Below are positions 36,001-49,400 of a stretch of DNA of 64,000 nt, piece after piece (the stretch's first letter is position 1; each line of letters opens with the position of its first letter). Source of the DNA: Talinum fruticosum (lineage: Eukaryota > Streptophyta > Magnoliopsida > Caryophyllales > Talinaceae); contig JAITYX010000022.1 of NCBI GenBank assembly GCA_021018815.1, positions 2,852,001-2,916,000 of the forward strand, read 5' to 3'. A model generated the notes under the pieces. That model had not been told where the DNA came from. It did no database searches and saw nothing but the letters and a program-made list of their open reading frames with translations. The position numbers were made by a program, and so were the translations under genes.

Positions 36001-39000
36001 TGAATGTGCTTAGAATGTCATAATTATTTCTCTTGAGTAACATGTATTATGCTAAAGCTGTGGATCCTAGTTCATTTTTAATCACTCATCTGCAAGAGGT
36101 GGCAAATCGTAAAAGTGGCAAAATTGTGTGAAGGCATTGTTACTACAATTGCCAAATCGTTAGGAATAGTGCCCAATGAAGAGTTTAGGATCCCGGGTCT
36201 GAACGGTTGGACCAAATGACTTTGACTAGTATGGTGTTCATTGCTATGAGAGGTGGTTCTATCCATTGGAAATATCCTAATAGGCACGTCATGAAGTTGC
36301 CTCATGTTGTTCGAACCACCATACATGACCCGATCAACCACCTTGCTTTTGCTTTTGCTCTTTAGCCTGAGGGTGGACAAGTTACGCTTGATCGGGATCA
36401 TTCATCCCTTCATCATATCTCATCCATAACAAATCTAAAAACACAATTTGAAGATTGAGGCAAGTTTGAAGGAATTTCCATTAGAAATTGAAAGATTCAA
36501 GTGAAGTTCTTGAAGACCATCAACCTAATTCTTTATTCATTTTGTTTGAGGTTTGATTATCATGTTTAGAATTTTTCTTATGCTTTCAATAACCATGTGT
36601 GAGTAAATTTCTTTTATCCGAGGATTTATAATCCGAAACAATGGTGTTTGATTAGATTTCATGGTTTGTGCTTGAATTCTTTATTTTGAACCAATAGAAG
36701 GTTGTGTTTTTAGATTTGATATGGATGAGATATGATGAAGGGATGGATGATCCCGATCAAATGGAACTTGTCCGCCGTCGGACTTTAAGGTTGACCGTTC
36801 ATGTATGGTGGTTCGAACAACATTAGGCAACTCCATGACGTGCTTATTAGGATATTTCCAATGGATAGAACCACCTCTCATAGTAATGAACAACATACTA
36901 GTCAAATTCGTTTGGTCCAACTGTTCAAACGCCGGGATCCTAAACTCTTCATTGGGCACTATTCCTAACGATTTGGCAATCGTAGTAACAATGCCTCCAC
37001 ACACAATTTTGCCACTTTTACGATTTACCACCTCTTGCAAATGAGTGATTAAAAATGAATTGAGATCCATAGCTTTAGCATAATACATGTTACTCAAGAG
37101 AAATAATTTTGACATTCTAAGTACATTCAAACTACCCTCCCTAGTGAAGAAGCTCGAAGCAAAAATGCGTTGAGCAACTCAAAAGACAAGGTTCTTAATA
37201 TCGGTTGCCTTAGAATTACTTCAGTCATAATGAGGAATCCCTAGCCAACAACGCCCAAAATGCATCCGAATTATACCTTTGAGACAGCCGAGGATCACAA
37301 ACATCTCCGGGTGGGGGCGGATAAAAATACTTGTTCAACGAGCTCAAGTTCAATTGGTAGTCATGACTACGCAATCGAAACTTGATCAATCCCTCTTGAC
37401 AATGCTCACCACTTTGGACCTTAGTAAATAAAGTACTCAAAAACTCTAAGGTAAGGTCCGAATAAGAAGGTTCCTTAATTTCAATACATTCACCCATCCC
37501 ACCCCGAGCAAACAACCATTTAACATCATCCAAAATACCAGCACTTAACAAATTCTCATCATAGTATCGAGATGCAACAAAACCACGATCTTTCAAACGA
37601 CGTTAATTAGCAACTTGCATACTATTAGAAAATTGAAAAGGAATAGGCTCATCACCATGCTCCATGTATGCTGGGTTCGCGGCCCTTTGTGCTCTTTGCT
37701 CCTTTGAATTTGCCTTTTGGATGTTTCCCTCATGCCATCCACTTTTTGCTTCTTCTTTGGTGCCATAGTAACCAAATTTAGAAGTTCAAAATTTGAAAGA
37801 GTGACAATGGAGGATAAGGAAGAATGGGCAGTGAGAGAAAATGGAAGGAGGATGTTTTAGGGTAGAAAATGGTTTAAAAGTGAAAAGAAAGTAGAAAGAT
37901 GAAGAATTTGAAAGAAAATGGAAGAATTTGGGGTGAACGAGAGTGATGGAGAATTAGGGTTTAAGAAGAGGAAATGGAGAATTTGAGATGAAAGTGAGAG
38001 AACGGACAAAATTTTTGTGTAGAAAGAAGGAAATCAACTCTTTAAAGTTGATTTTAGAAGAAATTTGAGAAGAATTGATGGTGAATTAGGGATTCTATGG
38101 AGGTTTGAGAAGGAGGAGTAGAAGAGATGGGAGAAGGAGAAGTATGGTGGTGCTTGATGGAATGAAAAAGAATGAGAGAAAGTTGGGAAAATCCGGGCGA
38201 AAAACCCGAACTGCATAGAGCCGGGGCTCAGCACGGTCCGGAGCCGTGACTACGACCACCCCGGAGTGGCTACTGCCTGCCTGCCTGCGTGCTTCTTCTT
38301 GGCACTGCGGAACGGAGCTGGCACTGGGTACCGTGACACACGAGTTTCAACAGGTTTCACTTTTTTCTTTTTTTTTTTTTAAGCAATAAAAACTACCGCT
38401 ACATGCAACCTAAATGCAAATGCAAAACCTAGAAATCACTAAAAGAAACTAAAAACAAAAGACACATAAAAGAAAACTAAGACAACAAAACTAAAGCAAA
38501 TGCAATCATATGTAATTATATGGATGCAAAATATATACAAATGCAGCTATATACATCATTCTCAATATAAACCATTTTTCATCAATTCCATGACTAATAA
38601 TAATAATATATTAATAATAATCTATGTTATATATAAAGATAAGAGGTTCATATGGTTGTAGAACTTTTACTTTACCAAAAATAACCCTACTTTGTATTAA
38701 ATTACAGGGTTATATTTGTCCTTCAGAATAATCTTGAGGTTAATTTACCTAGAATAGTTTAATAATTTACTAATCTATTGGAGCAATTACTCCTCACCCA
38801 TATCATATCTCCCACGCCAACCCCCTCTCAATTAACTGCTGCTAATCTCTAATCTAAGATAGCAAATCCCCCAAACCCCCAAAACTTTATCTCAGTTGGT
38901 GATAATGACAAAGAATGTAGAAGGGTAAAGATCAAGAGGATAATATGCAAGGGCTTCTGTTATTAGAATTCCTTTTTAACTTTCTTTTCCGTTTTCTAAT

Positions 39001-40391
39001 ATGAATTCATTAATTTTGTTGTTTTTTCCCTTAGTTTCTATCATTTTCGTTCGTATTATGTATCAGATTTTTATCAATTTTTTTCTCTTGCAGCGTTTCT
39101 TTCTTTAATAAGTCTTATATTGCTTTATTCGACTAATTATTCCAATTTATACGTATACTATACAAGTTGATAGTTCAATTTATTTTTTTCAATGGGTAAT
39201 ATATTCATAATAGTATAAAAATGCTCTCGAAGATATGTTAATTTTTTTTTAAAAAAAATGACAATACTACTGGGGTCTTTTTTGTTAATTTTTTAGGTTT
39301 ATTAGATATTAGATTTCAATTGTAATCAATATTTTTGTAAATTATTAAATGCATAGTGACTATATGATTTCATGTTGTTATATATGTTTTTTAATAGAAA
39401 GCTATGATATATGCTTTGTTATCTCTTAGATATTCGATTATTAAATATGAATTATTATAATATAATTATCAAATTTCTTTATTTTTTGGACGGTAAATAA
39501 TTATTAGATTGATGTTAAATATTTGTAATTTTTTCCAATTAATATAAGTTACTTTGTAATTTGATGGGGGTATTTTTATCATGTATTTTGACATATATAG
39601 CAAATATACCATAGCTCCCCTCGGACTTTGTTTTTCTCTTTATTAAAATGTTTCCTTCTTAGCACGGTAAGCTTTATATATTCATTCTAAATTTTATAAA
39701 ACAATTCCAAATACACTAAAACAATATATCCTAAAATATAACGTGGTATAATTAGACAGAAAAATATTATTATGAAAATATAGGGATTTTAATAATAAAA
39801 ATTAGAATAAATTAATCACAATTTGTTTTTTAATCATATTACCCATTTTAAGTATGCTCCCTCACCAATTTAATAATTATATAATTATTGTCTTAGTCAT
39901 TATAGAATTACCAGATTACAAGGTGTTTGAGAAAAGAGTTTGGGAAAAAGGATAAACATGACTCTAACGATTAATATATAATACTTAAAAATTAGAAGAA
40001 TCACATGCTTAGCGCAAGAACGCTTGATATATTGTCGTGAACCCCAACTTTTATTGATGTTACTCTTTCGCAACAAAAATAAAAGTTCATACTTGATTTG
40101 CTTAATTTTGTGCTCTTTTTTTATCTTCTAAATATTATAGTCATGCAACGCTTACCCTTTTAGGATTTGATTCTTCATTAATTATTACGCAAATATTATT
40201 TCAATTAACTTAAATGATTATTGTTATATTTTATTTAATTTATTAATATTACCACGATATAAAATCAAATACAATAACAGTTATTATTTATGAGTCATGC
40301 ACATGTAACTCAAAGCTAGTAATAATAATAAGAACAATGATAATAATAATAACAATAATATTAATAATATTAATAATGATGATAAAGATCA

Positions 40392-40455
<64 letters not shown>

Positions 40456-43400
40456 TCAATGATAATAATCAGACCATACTAATAAGGAAAATTGGATGAA
40501 AATAAACCATTGGGGCAATTGGTCGAAAATAAGCCATTCTTTTTCTTGGATATGAGCAGTATAACCTTTAGGTGACATTTTTTGTCAAACTGCCATCGAA
40601 TTTGACCACCTTTGACTCACCGGGAAGCTAATTTGGTAGACACGAATGGTGGCTCGTTGTATTTGTTTGACTTTTTGAAATCTAGTAGACATGTCAGACT
40701 TAATTTGTCACATTACGCACTTATTTTTCCTCCCTCTTGCAAAAGTTAAATCCCCCAAACCGAATAGAATCCCTCTTTCAACCAAATTAAAAGGAGAAAC
40801 CAACAAATCTAGTAGATTTGTCATTGAAGTGTTCAAAAACACCATCCATGTCTGCTTCCCGATGAGTCAAAGGTGGTCAAATTTAATGATGGTTTGACAG
40901 AAAAAATACCCCTAAAGGTCATGTTGTTCATTTCCAAGAAAAAAGAATGGACTTATTTTAATTCAATTGTTCAAAAGGTTAGGTTTACTTTCATCCAATT
41001 TCCCTACTCCTACCACTACCACCACTACCACTACCACTACCACTACCACTGATAATAATTATAATAGTAATAACAATAATAATAATAATAATAACAACAA
41101 TATGAGGTTATAATAGCAGCTAGTTTAGCTGTTATAATTGTTATAGTGGTTATAGCGGCTAAGAGCTGTTAGTTGTCATAAAAAAATTTATAAACGCTAA
41201 AACGAATAGATTATCAGTCAATAGACGTAAAATCAAACAAAGGATATGAAGTAGCAACATCTAAAGCCAACTTTTCTCCTGCTGTAACTTTCCACAAGTA
41301 ATAGAACATTGATACTCTTCCATACTTTGATTTCTTAACATGGTTAATCAGGACCTCTCGTTTATAACACAGTTGGCCTATACATTATCCAACTAACCTG
41401 TATTAACCTCATCACCACCCAAGTGGAAGAGTTCAAATGGGAAGATTCTTTTGAGATCTGCAATGATTTCAGTATAAATCAATATCCTATATAGCATATA
41501 AGAAAAACAATAATAAAAGTAATATAAAAATAATTAAAAAGCTCCACATTAGTGGAATTGGTGGATCAATTATTTCGGTGATCAGGTTAACAAATGAACA
41601 TAGATGTTGTTGACAGCATGATCTTCATCCTTAGAAAGGAGGGTGGGGCTTTGTTCAAGATCCAACTCAACCAAAAACTTAAGCTAATGCTTGAAGGCCT
41701 CGGAATAGGTTTATTCTGTAACACAGCCCCTCACATAAATGTTTTTGGGTTTGAAGCATGAAGCATGAATGGTTTTGATACCATGTTCAAAAATCAACTC
41801 AACCAAAGGCTTAAGCTAATGGTTGAAGACCTAGGAATAGGTTTATCTCCAACATGGGTAAAACTGGATTGTTTCACACTGTAGTATCGTATGGGCTATG
41901 TATTTTGTCCTGGCAGTCATAAAAATATCTGCATTTCGAGGATGTCTTACCTGACAAAATACTAGAAATCAAGTCAAATGTAAAATTTTTGGACACATCA
42001 AGTGGCTCTTTACAAGAAGAAGAAGGCCAAAGATCTGGATATCCAACACCCCTGCACAAAGAAAAAATTGAAAGGTTGAATCAGATTTCACTCGCTCATA
42101 GTCAGAAAAACAAAGTCAGAAATTTTTCCCATGGATACTCTTAAGAGATGACCTAAAAAAACAGCGTACTTGAGCTTATCAGTATAAAAACAGGGGATGA
42201 AAAGTTTTGTCCTATGAAGCAACATATATATGGTAGGAGGAATTTCCATTGATGCCCCCCTCTCTACTCTGAACAACAGCAAGATGAGTTCTATTATTAA
42301 GGCAACCATACCAAAATATTTTTCAAAAACATATCCAAGGCTGAAAACCCTGATGTTTCAACTACTCAAAGGCATCAAACTCCAAAGATTAAGAAAGAAT
42401 TGCGTCAACAACGAAAATATGGCAAAACTACTTCTGATCTTCCTACTTGCTTCAACGGAAAATGAGAAACTTCAGGTATTGATGATCCAAACAATGGGAA
42501 ACAGTGAAGTGTTATTTAGTTAAGCTAGATCCAATGAAACTCAAAACTTTTCATTTCTGTTCAGTAAATTTCCTCAAATGTTTCAATAAAAATCTCCTCC
42601 AATTTAGGAAGGATGCCAATTTTCATGGAGAAAGAACTGATCAAGTGTACAGATTATGCAAAGCATGAATAAATACATCTATTCTCTCCAAGTCTCAATT
42701 CTACTCTCATAGATCTCTAAATAAAATACAATTTCCTAGAGAAATACTTTCATCTATCCGATTTTTGTTGGTGTATTGGTGAATTCTAACCTTCGCTAGC
42801 TAAGTAGTTGGGTAATTTGCTAGAATTGTCCAATTCACAGAGAATAGCCTCAGTTGTATCAGAGCCACACAATTCTTGGATCTGGAGACTGGAGTTAAGA
42901 ACAACATTGACTTTAGTAAGACCAAGCCAATTCATTTAATGCCATAAGCCAATGAAAGGAACTCAGAAAGCTTCTTGAGACACAATACATTCAAGATTAT
43001 AGTGATTTGCAAAGGGAAGACAAGTGATAGATCTTCCATAAGCTCTTGCTGTAGGTTGGTCCATAACAAGGTTGAGGGATGAAATTAGGAAGAGTATCCA
43101 ATTGTTCAAGCCAATACCCTCATACAGGGCATTGCCAATTTACAAGAGATTACCATTAATTATACCCAGAAGAAGATGATGCAATTGGATGATAAATTCT
43201 CCACCATGAACATAGGCTTATGTCCTGATTTCGATTGTACAATCGATAAGAAAAGAGCTCAAGGACCAAAAATTTAAATGGAAGCAGAACATATTGAAGA
43301 AAGGGTCCTGTGTCATGACACCAGACAAGTGTTCAATGAAATGTCACAAAGAAAATTCATTAAGAATACAGAGAATGAGCATGATGAACCTCTCTCATGT

Positions 43401-46400
43401 ATGACCAAATCTAAAACCCCATCTAGAGAAAAAGAGGGATGGCTTTGCCGAAATTAAAACAATGGATGAAATGTTATACAGATTAATGAAGGAAGTTCCC
43501 GTTATAAAGGTGAAATTAATTGGGAAGATGAAGTCGTTCAAGATGTGCCCCCATTGTTTTCTTTGCAAATTACATCCCCAAATTTGATATTCTAGGACAT
43601 ATTAGCCCTCCCGACGCACTACTCTAAGCGATCATCTACTTTCAATATTCTTTAAATTTGATGCACTAAGTGTGGTTATTGCAGCTTTTACTAACAAAGC
43701 TAAAGATATGACTAGAAGAATGTTGACATAGATATAGACTATGCTGAGAATTGAAAGCAGCTCATACTTAATACATTAGAGAGTAGATGATCATAAATTT
43801 GAACAGTTAGTAATACATAATTTAAACAGTTAGTAATATCTTTAGCTTCCATTTTATGTTCATCTACTTTCAATATTCTTTAAATTTGATGCACTAAGTG
43901 TGGTTATTGCAGCTTTTACTAACAAAGCTAAAGATATGACTAGAAGAATGCTGACATAGATATAGACTATATTGAGAATTGAAAGCAGCTCATACTTAAT
44001 ACATTAGAGAATAGACTATATCAAAATCTAACTTAAAAAATAAATATTAAATAAATAAAAATATAAAAATTAGATTTTGAAAAATTTTAATGATATCTAT
44101 CTTAAAAAGAATTAAATATTTAACAGATTCGGAAGAAAAAAGATATGGTATAAGTCATTGTGTAATATATATAGCTGTAAAATTGTTAATTTTTTTATGT
44201 CGTTCTTTCTCTCTCAGCCTTAGTATTACTCTTTCTCTCTACCTTTAATTTAAAATAGTCTAAATTTCCAAAATAAGACAACTTTTTCGGCTTTTTAGGC
44301 TTCCAATTGAATATGTTTAGCATTAATATTACATTTTTTAGTGAATTGATTGTTACTGAATTTTTGTATTATTATATTAGTTAATATAACTTATTTATAA
44401 TCAATAATGTCTTGGGTGAAATCAGTTGTTGGTTTAACTTATGAACATAAAATCGCAAAAAGAATATGACTATGATTTATTATTGTTATTGTTATCATTT
44501 ATTTATTTAATTGAATTAGTTAATTACTATATTGAATAACTAACTTATTACAAAAAGGATTCGAATAACTCCTTAACTACAAAAAGAATATGACCATTTA
44601 TTGTTATTATTGTTATTGTTGTTTATTTATTATTGTTATTTTATAATGACGATTTCATTGTTTATTATCATTATTGTTATTGTTTATTTATTTTGAAGTT
44701 GATATGATAATTGATTTTTTGACAAAATTAAAGAGAGACGAGCACAATTTAAATGATTTTTTTATCTATTTATTACACAAATTTTTTTCATAGTACTCTC
44801 TACAAATTAATTGTAACTAATGTTTGATATATGATAATAGTTTTCTTTATAACTTATATAAGTAATATTCTCTACCTCACCACCTCCCATAAAATTTTCT
44901 GGTTCCGCCCCTGCTAGGAAGGCGGTTGGTTCCAAAGTACTAATGAAAGGGGAACATTTTCAGAAGAGAGAATATGAAACTGGGAATAATTTGTACACTT
45001 GTAATAGTAAAAACACTAAGCTCTTGTTTCACACTTTCTACCTAGCTACAACAAGTCTTCATTAGGCAGATTTGCTAGCTTTGGGTTACATGAAACAAAA
45101 TGTCTCGCTAAATTGCCATCCACTTGTTTCTGTTGTGAAGTAAATAGATGGTCAAGAGTCAAGACCTTCCAAATTCAGGCCTACCAGTATGAGCCTCTAT
45201 ACAATTCAATAGCAGAGGGACAGCTGCATATGATACATCTGGCCCTCTTACAGCCCACCTAAGATGGCATTTCTGTGTGACGATTGGTTGGATGAACAAA
45301 TTTCAGGTATTTATTGAGTTTTTAGCACAAGTATCAGACAAGAAAGGTGAGCCCAGGAGCCGATTTTCGCAAGATATAGCAAATATTTACAAGGAAAATT
45401 TATACCATCAGACCTTCAACAGATAGAGCATTAATATAAATAAAAGATATGGGCTATACCAAGGAAGTTACATACCATGATTCTGCATGACCAGGAACAT
45501 CTATCTCTGGCATGACATGGATACCTACCACAAGAGATACAAGTAATTGAATGCTGGCCATGAAAACCAAGGACCATGTACACACCACCAGAATGTGTTA
45601 AGACAAAGGTCATAGTCTTGTATAATTAGTCAATAAAGGTCAGGACTCCAACATTGATTCTATGGTCTAAAAGCTAATGGAACATCTGGGTTCTAGAACA
45701 TTTATGGAGTGGACAGGGAGATATAACGTAATAATAATCAGAAGGGGGAGAAGGTAAACACATACCTCTTTTCTTCGCAAAGCTGCACATGAGCCACCAT
45801 GCAGGAGGAAAAAAAGAACAAGGAAAGAAAACAATGAGCTTAAGAAAAAGTGAGAAACAGAAAAATACAGAGAAAACATGAAAACAGATCAGAGAGGACT
45901 AATAATGTGGCCATAACAAAGTGACAACATTATGTCTTCTATTATATTTTTCATGACTCATTCAAGAAACAAAAAACAATGTTGACAAAAGGAAATATCA
46001 TAAAGAATAAAAAAGTATACCAGTGATGAACATAGGCAGTCAAATATATCACACAAAGTCAAACTCGAACACCCTGAAGCTTATATGAGGATTTAATTAG
46101 CTGATTGGTTTGTATTTCAAAATTCAAGCCTAACCCTTAACACCTGCTTCATGGCAACTCCTAACTGAAGTACCTTCAGTATTTATTGTATCATTCGGAA
46201 GATTCTTGTGGCTTTTCTTGGACTGCCATACTAATAAAAATCGCACCAAGAATCTGATTCAAAAAGGAGACCTCACAAAGCTTAATTCCCAACAGCCATG
46301 TTGTATGCTTCACCAATGTAGAGATAAATGAGCCAGTATCTCCTCCTTCCGTAGACACCAGTTCTTATTATTTGTAACTCCATGGTGCTTCCCCCAAAAA

Positions 46401-49400
46401 AATAAATAAAGGTGATCATTTAAATCTGAAGCCCTTTTTCTCTCAAAAGTTCGTCATCGGTGACAAATGGAAATTTTTCGAATGAAATTGCCATTTAACT
46501 TTTCGAGAAAACTGCCTTTTTAAAATCCAAAGGTGCTGTTATTATTTAATTTAGTTCAAAACATCCACTTTGGGCCCCTGTCAATCTCCGTTAACTGTTT
46601 AAATTATTTTTTGTCTTGTATAATAAAATGGAAGCTTCAAAAATAGAAGTAAAAAGAAACTACTGATCCTGACATTTGATCTTTTATCCAACGTCTTCCT
46701 CCACAACCTCTGTCAACCACTTCGCTAGCGCACTCCTGAACACATGATGGTAAACAACTGCAGACATTTGTCCCCCATTACCAGCGAGCTTCTAGGCGGT
46801 TGGAGTTCAATCTTATTAGATAATTCAAGCTTCCCAGCTGAACCTCTGCATTGCCGGAAAATTTTAAGCTCACTAGAGATTCATGCCTCCCCCAAGTATG
46901 GTTGACCCCCAACCCGGTTTTTATCCACTTTTCCTAAGGTTTTGCTTTCAAATCCTGGCAGCCACCAGAAAATTGATTCAGTTTTAAAGGCACATCTAAA
47001 ATAGAAACAATATGGCTGCAAAACGATCGTGACTAGGCTAGCCGGTGGTTCACGAATGCGAATCGGGATTGGCTGGCCACTGCCGAACCTAGTACTGGCC
47101 AAGTACCCACGCTTACTTGGTCAGCGTTTGCCCTTTATTCAGTCTTCGTCCAAGCCGCTCCAGTCCGCTATTGGACAGATGAGCACCCCTACATCAAATG
47201 CTGCTTGTCTTCCAAATTGCAAACCAACAATGCAAATCTTGTTGGCCCTTGAACCAGGAACCAGCATTTTGGTGGAAGAGTTGGTGATGGGCTGAAGGAG
47301 TTGCAACGGAGAAAAGGGTTTCTTTTTGGGTTCAGACATAGGGAAAGGGAACAGGAAGTAGAGGATGTAAGGCTCTCTTTTAGTACTTTTATGTATTTTT
47401 CCTTTTATTTAATGTTTTCGTTTCAACACAAAGAAAAAATCAAAATTTTAGAAGTTACCAATCAACTTCAAGTAATCAGTTCAACAGTGCTTGTTTGACT
47501 CCTAAACTGTCAACACAGTCACATGTTGGGGGAGGGGGAACTTGGTCTGATTTTGGCAAAGAATTGAACAAGAACTCAATTCCACAAATGTAAGAAGCTA
47601 AGGGAAGGAATTCTCACAAGTAGAATGAAGGAGAACACGAGTTCAGAGCAACAAAATATGAAATGAGAAGTCCAACTAATTTTATTTATTGAAGGTTAAT
47701 TGTATCCCATTGAGAGATATTCTGCAAGCATGATTAGGATGGCCACTTATTAATGAATGTGCACCCAATCACCCCAATAAATTACTTGTTTCTTGTCACT
47801 AGTACTCTTCCCAATCAATCGAAGTGGGTTGCCCTATTAGACTAATTAATTTTATCATCTATGAATCAGATAATCTGTAATGAGAAAAGTAAAGAGTAGT
47901 GGAGAAAAATAGGAAAAGAGCTCATCAACCATTTATATGTGACAAGTTAAAATGAGATGGAAATGATAGTGACTTACTTGACAATATCGTAAGCATCCTC
48001 AACAGTGTATCGTTCCCATTTTGAAAATGCACCTTTCCATAAATATGGATATGAAGGTGTTTCAAGAGGAAATGATTCCTCATCTACAATGTGCCAATGA
48101 AGAACGTTCTACTGGACAAAATTTTCAAATATCACAAATTAAGAGAAGATCTTTTGAATGCAAGATAAAAATCTGACACACATATGACTCAGAATACAAG
48201 TGCTGAAGGTTTTATCAGAAGAAAACTTACAAGTTTAGTATATGACATGGAGTCAATAATTTGCTTAATAACATCTACAGGTAGATAATGGCGACCGGTA
48301 TCTGAAAGAAAACACCTTATGTCAGAGACAGCATTATATAATGATTTAAGCAAAATGATCTCTCTTCCCCTTTTCTGGTGAGGGAAGGTTCACAGGCAAT
48401 AATAAGTCTATAATGTAGTGTATGCACTATGGATGGGGAGCTCAAACCTAATACTAATTGAGTCCAGGCAACTGAAAAAATCTTATAAAAGTTTCTTATG
48501 AGATGGCAAGAGTTTGGTGGATTACCAATCAGAAGTCCACGATAAGCAAACCTCGGTTCATCCTGGATATGCCAAGGAGCCTTGTATATTTGTACAGTTT
48601 TTAATCCATAATCAAATGTGCACAACTGGCTGAAGGTCTGCATAGTATTCAAAAGGTTAGGAAGGAACTAAAAAAATCAAGCAGTCTAGGGAGATATATA
48701 AACTCACTACAAAAACAAAAAGAGAAAAACAGAGCAATCAACCTAGAGTCAATGAAAATTGGCTTAAAGCTAGCTCATCAAAAGGAACTTAGACTAGAAA
48801 ACAATAGTAGCCAGTCAAATGCCGCAAACTCAAAATTCAGACAAGAACATCATTAAAGCAGAAAAAGGAGAGAGGATTACTATTCCTAAAGAAAAGATCA
48901 AAATGGTCCATCTAAACAAGTAGCATACACCAAATAACCTAACATAACCAAAGGCTAGCAAACCGATGTCCAATGCCCTGCAAGTCCTCCTTGAGCAGGC
49001 TTGTCAGTACATACTGAAATAGTTCTATCAAGTTCTGCAAACTGTAAGGCAGGCAGAGCAAACTAAGGCATGTTAATTGCAGAAAACAATTCCACATTTT
49101 TTCCATCTTGATTTTCTTCCTCGGTTCTGAAATTTGTTCAGTGTGCAGATCTAGAGGTTATGTTCATTTGTGACTAATCCCTTGGAAACAAGCAACATAG
49201 TTATAGCATAGAACAAAAAAAAATCCTAAGGCTGTGCTGTCCAAGGAGAATTCAACTTGACGAAGGCGCTTACAAATTTACAAACTGAAAAGCTTGGAGT
49301 TTTACTATTTGGATCATATGAAAATTTAAGCATAATGATCTAGTTTAGCATGCAATCTAGCTCACATTCTGCAAAGGCTAAGCATCTATCTATATATATA

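Larger units (their letters stand above)
31323..41397 (-). other. HEXO1: 10.1-kb HEXO1 intron, transposon-laden
   Basis: Separates the catalytic-motif exon from the 34-bp micro-exon. From left to right it holds plain AT-rich sequence (31.3-33.5 kb), a GGGCGG-type transposon copy (33.58-34.20), an inverted pair of Athila-like ORF1 copies (34.48-38.59), a Helitron candidate (38.62-40.32), an AAT microsatellite, a long-TIR foldback (40.48-41.01) and an ACC/ACT microsatellite (41.01-41.05). No other gene is seen. Confidence 0.85.

Noticed and set aside
47029..47339. Overlapping ORFs in a HEXO1 intron as a nested gene
   Set aside because: No recognisable motif, no promoter or splice evidence; reported only as an unrecognised GC-richer insert.
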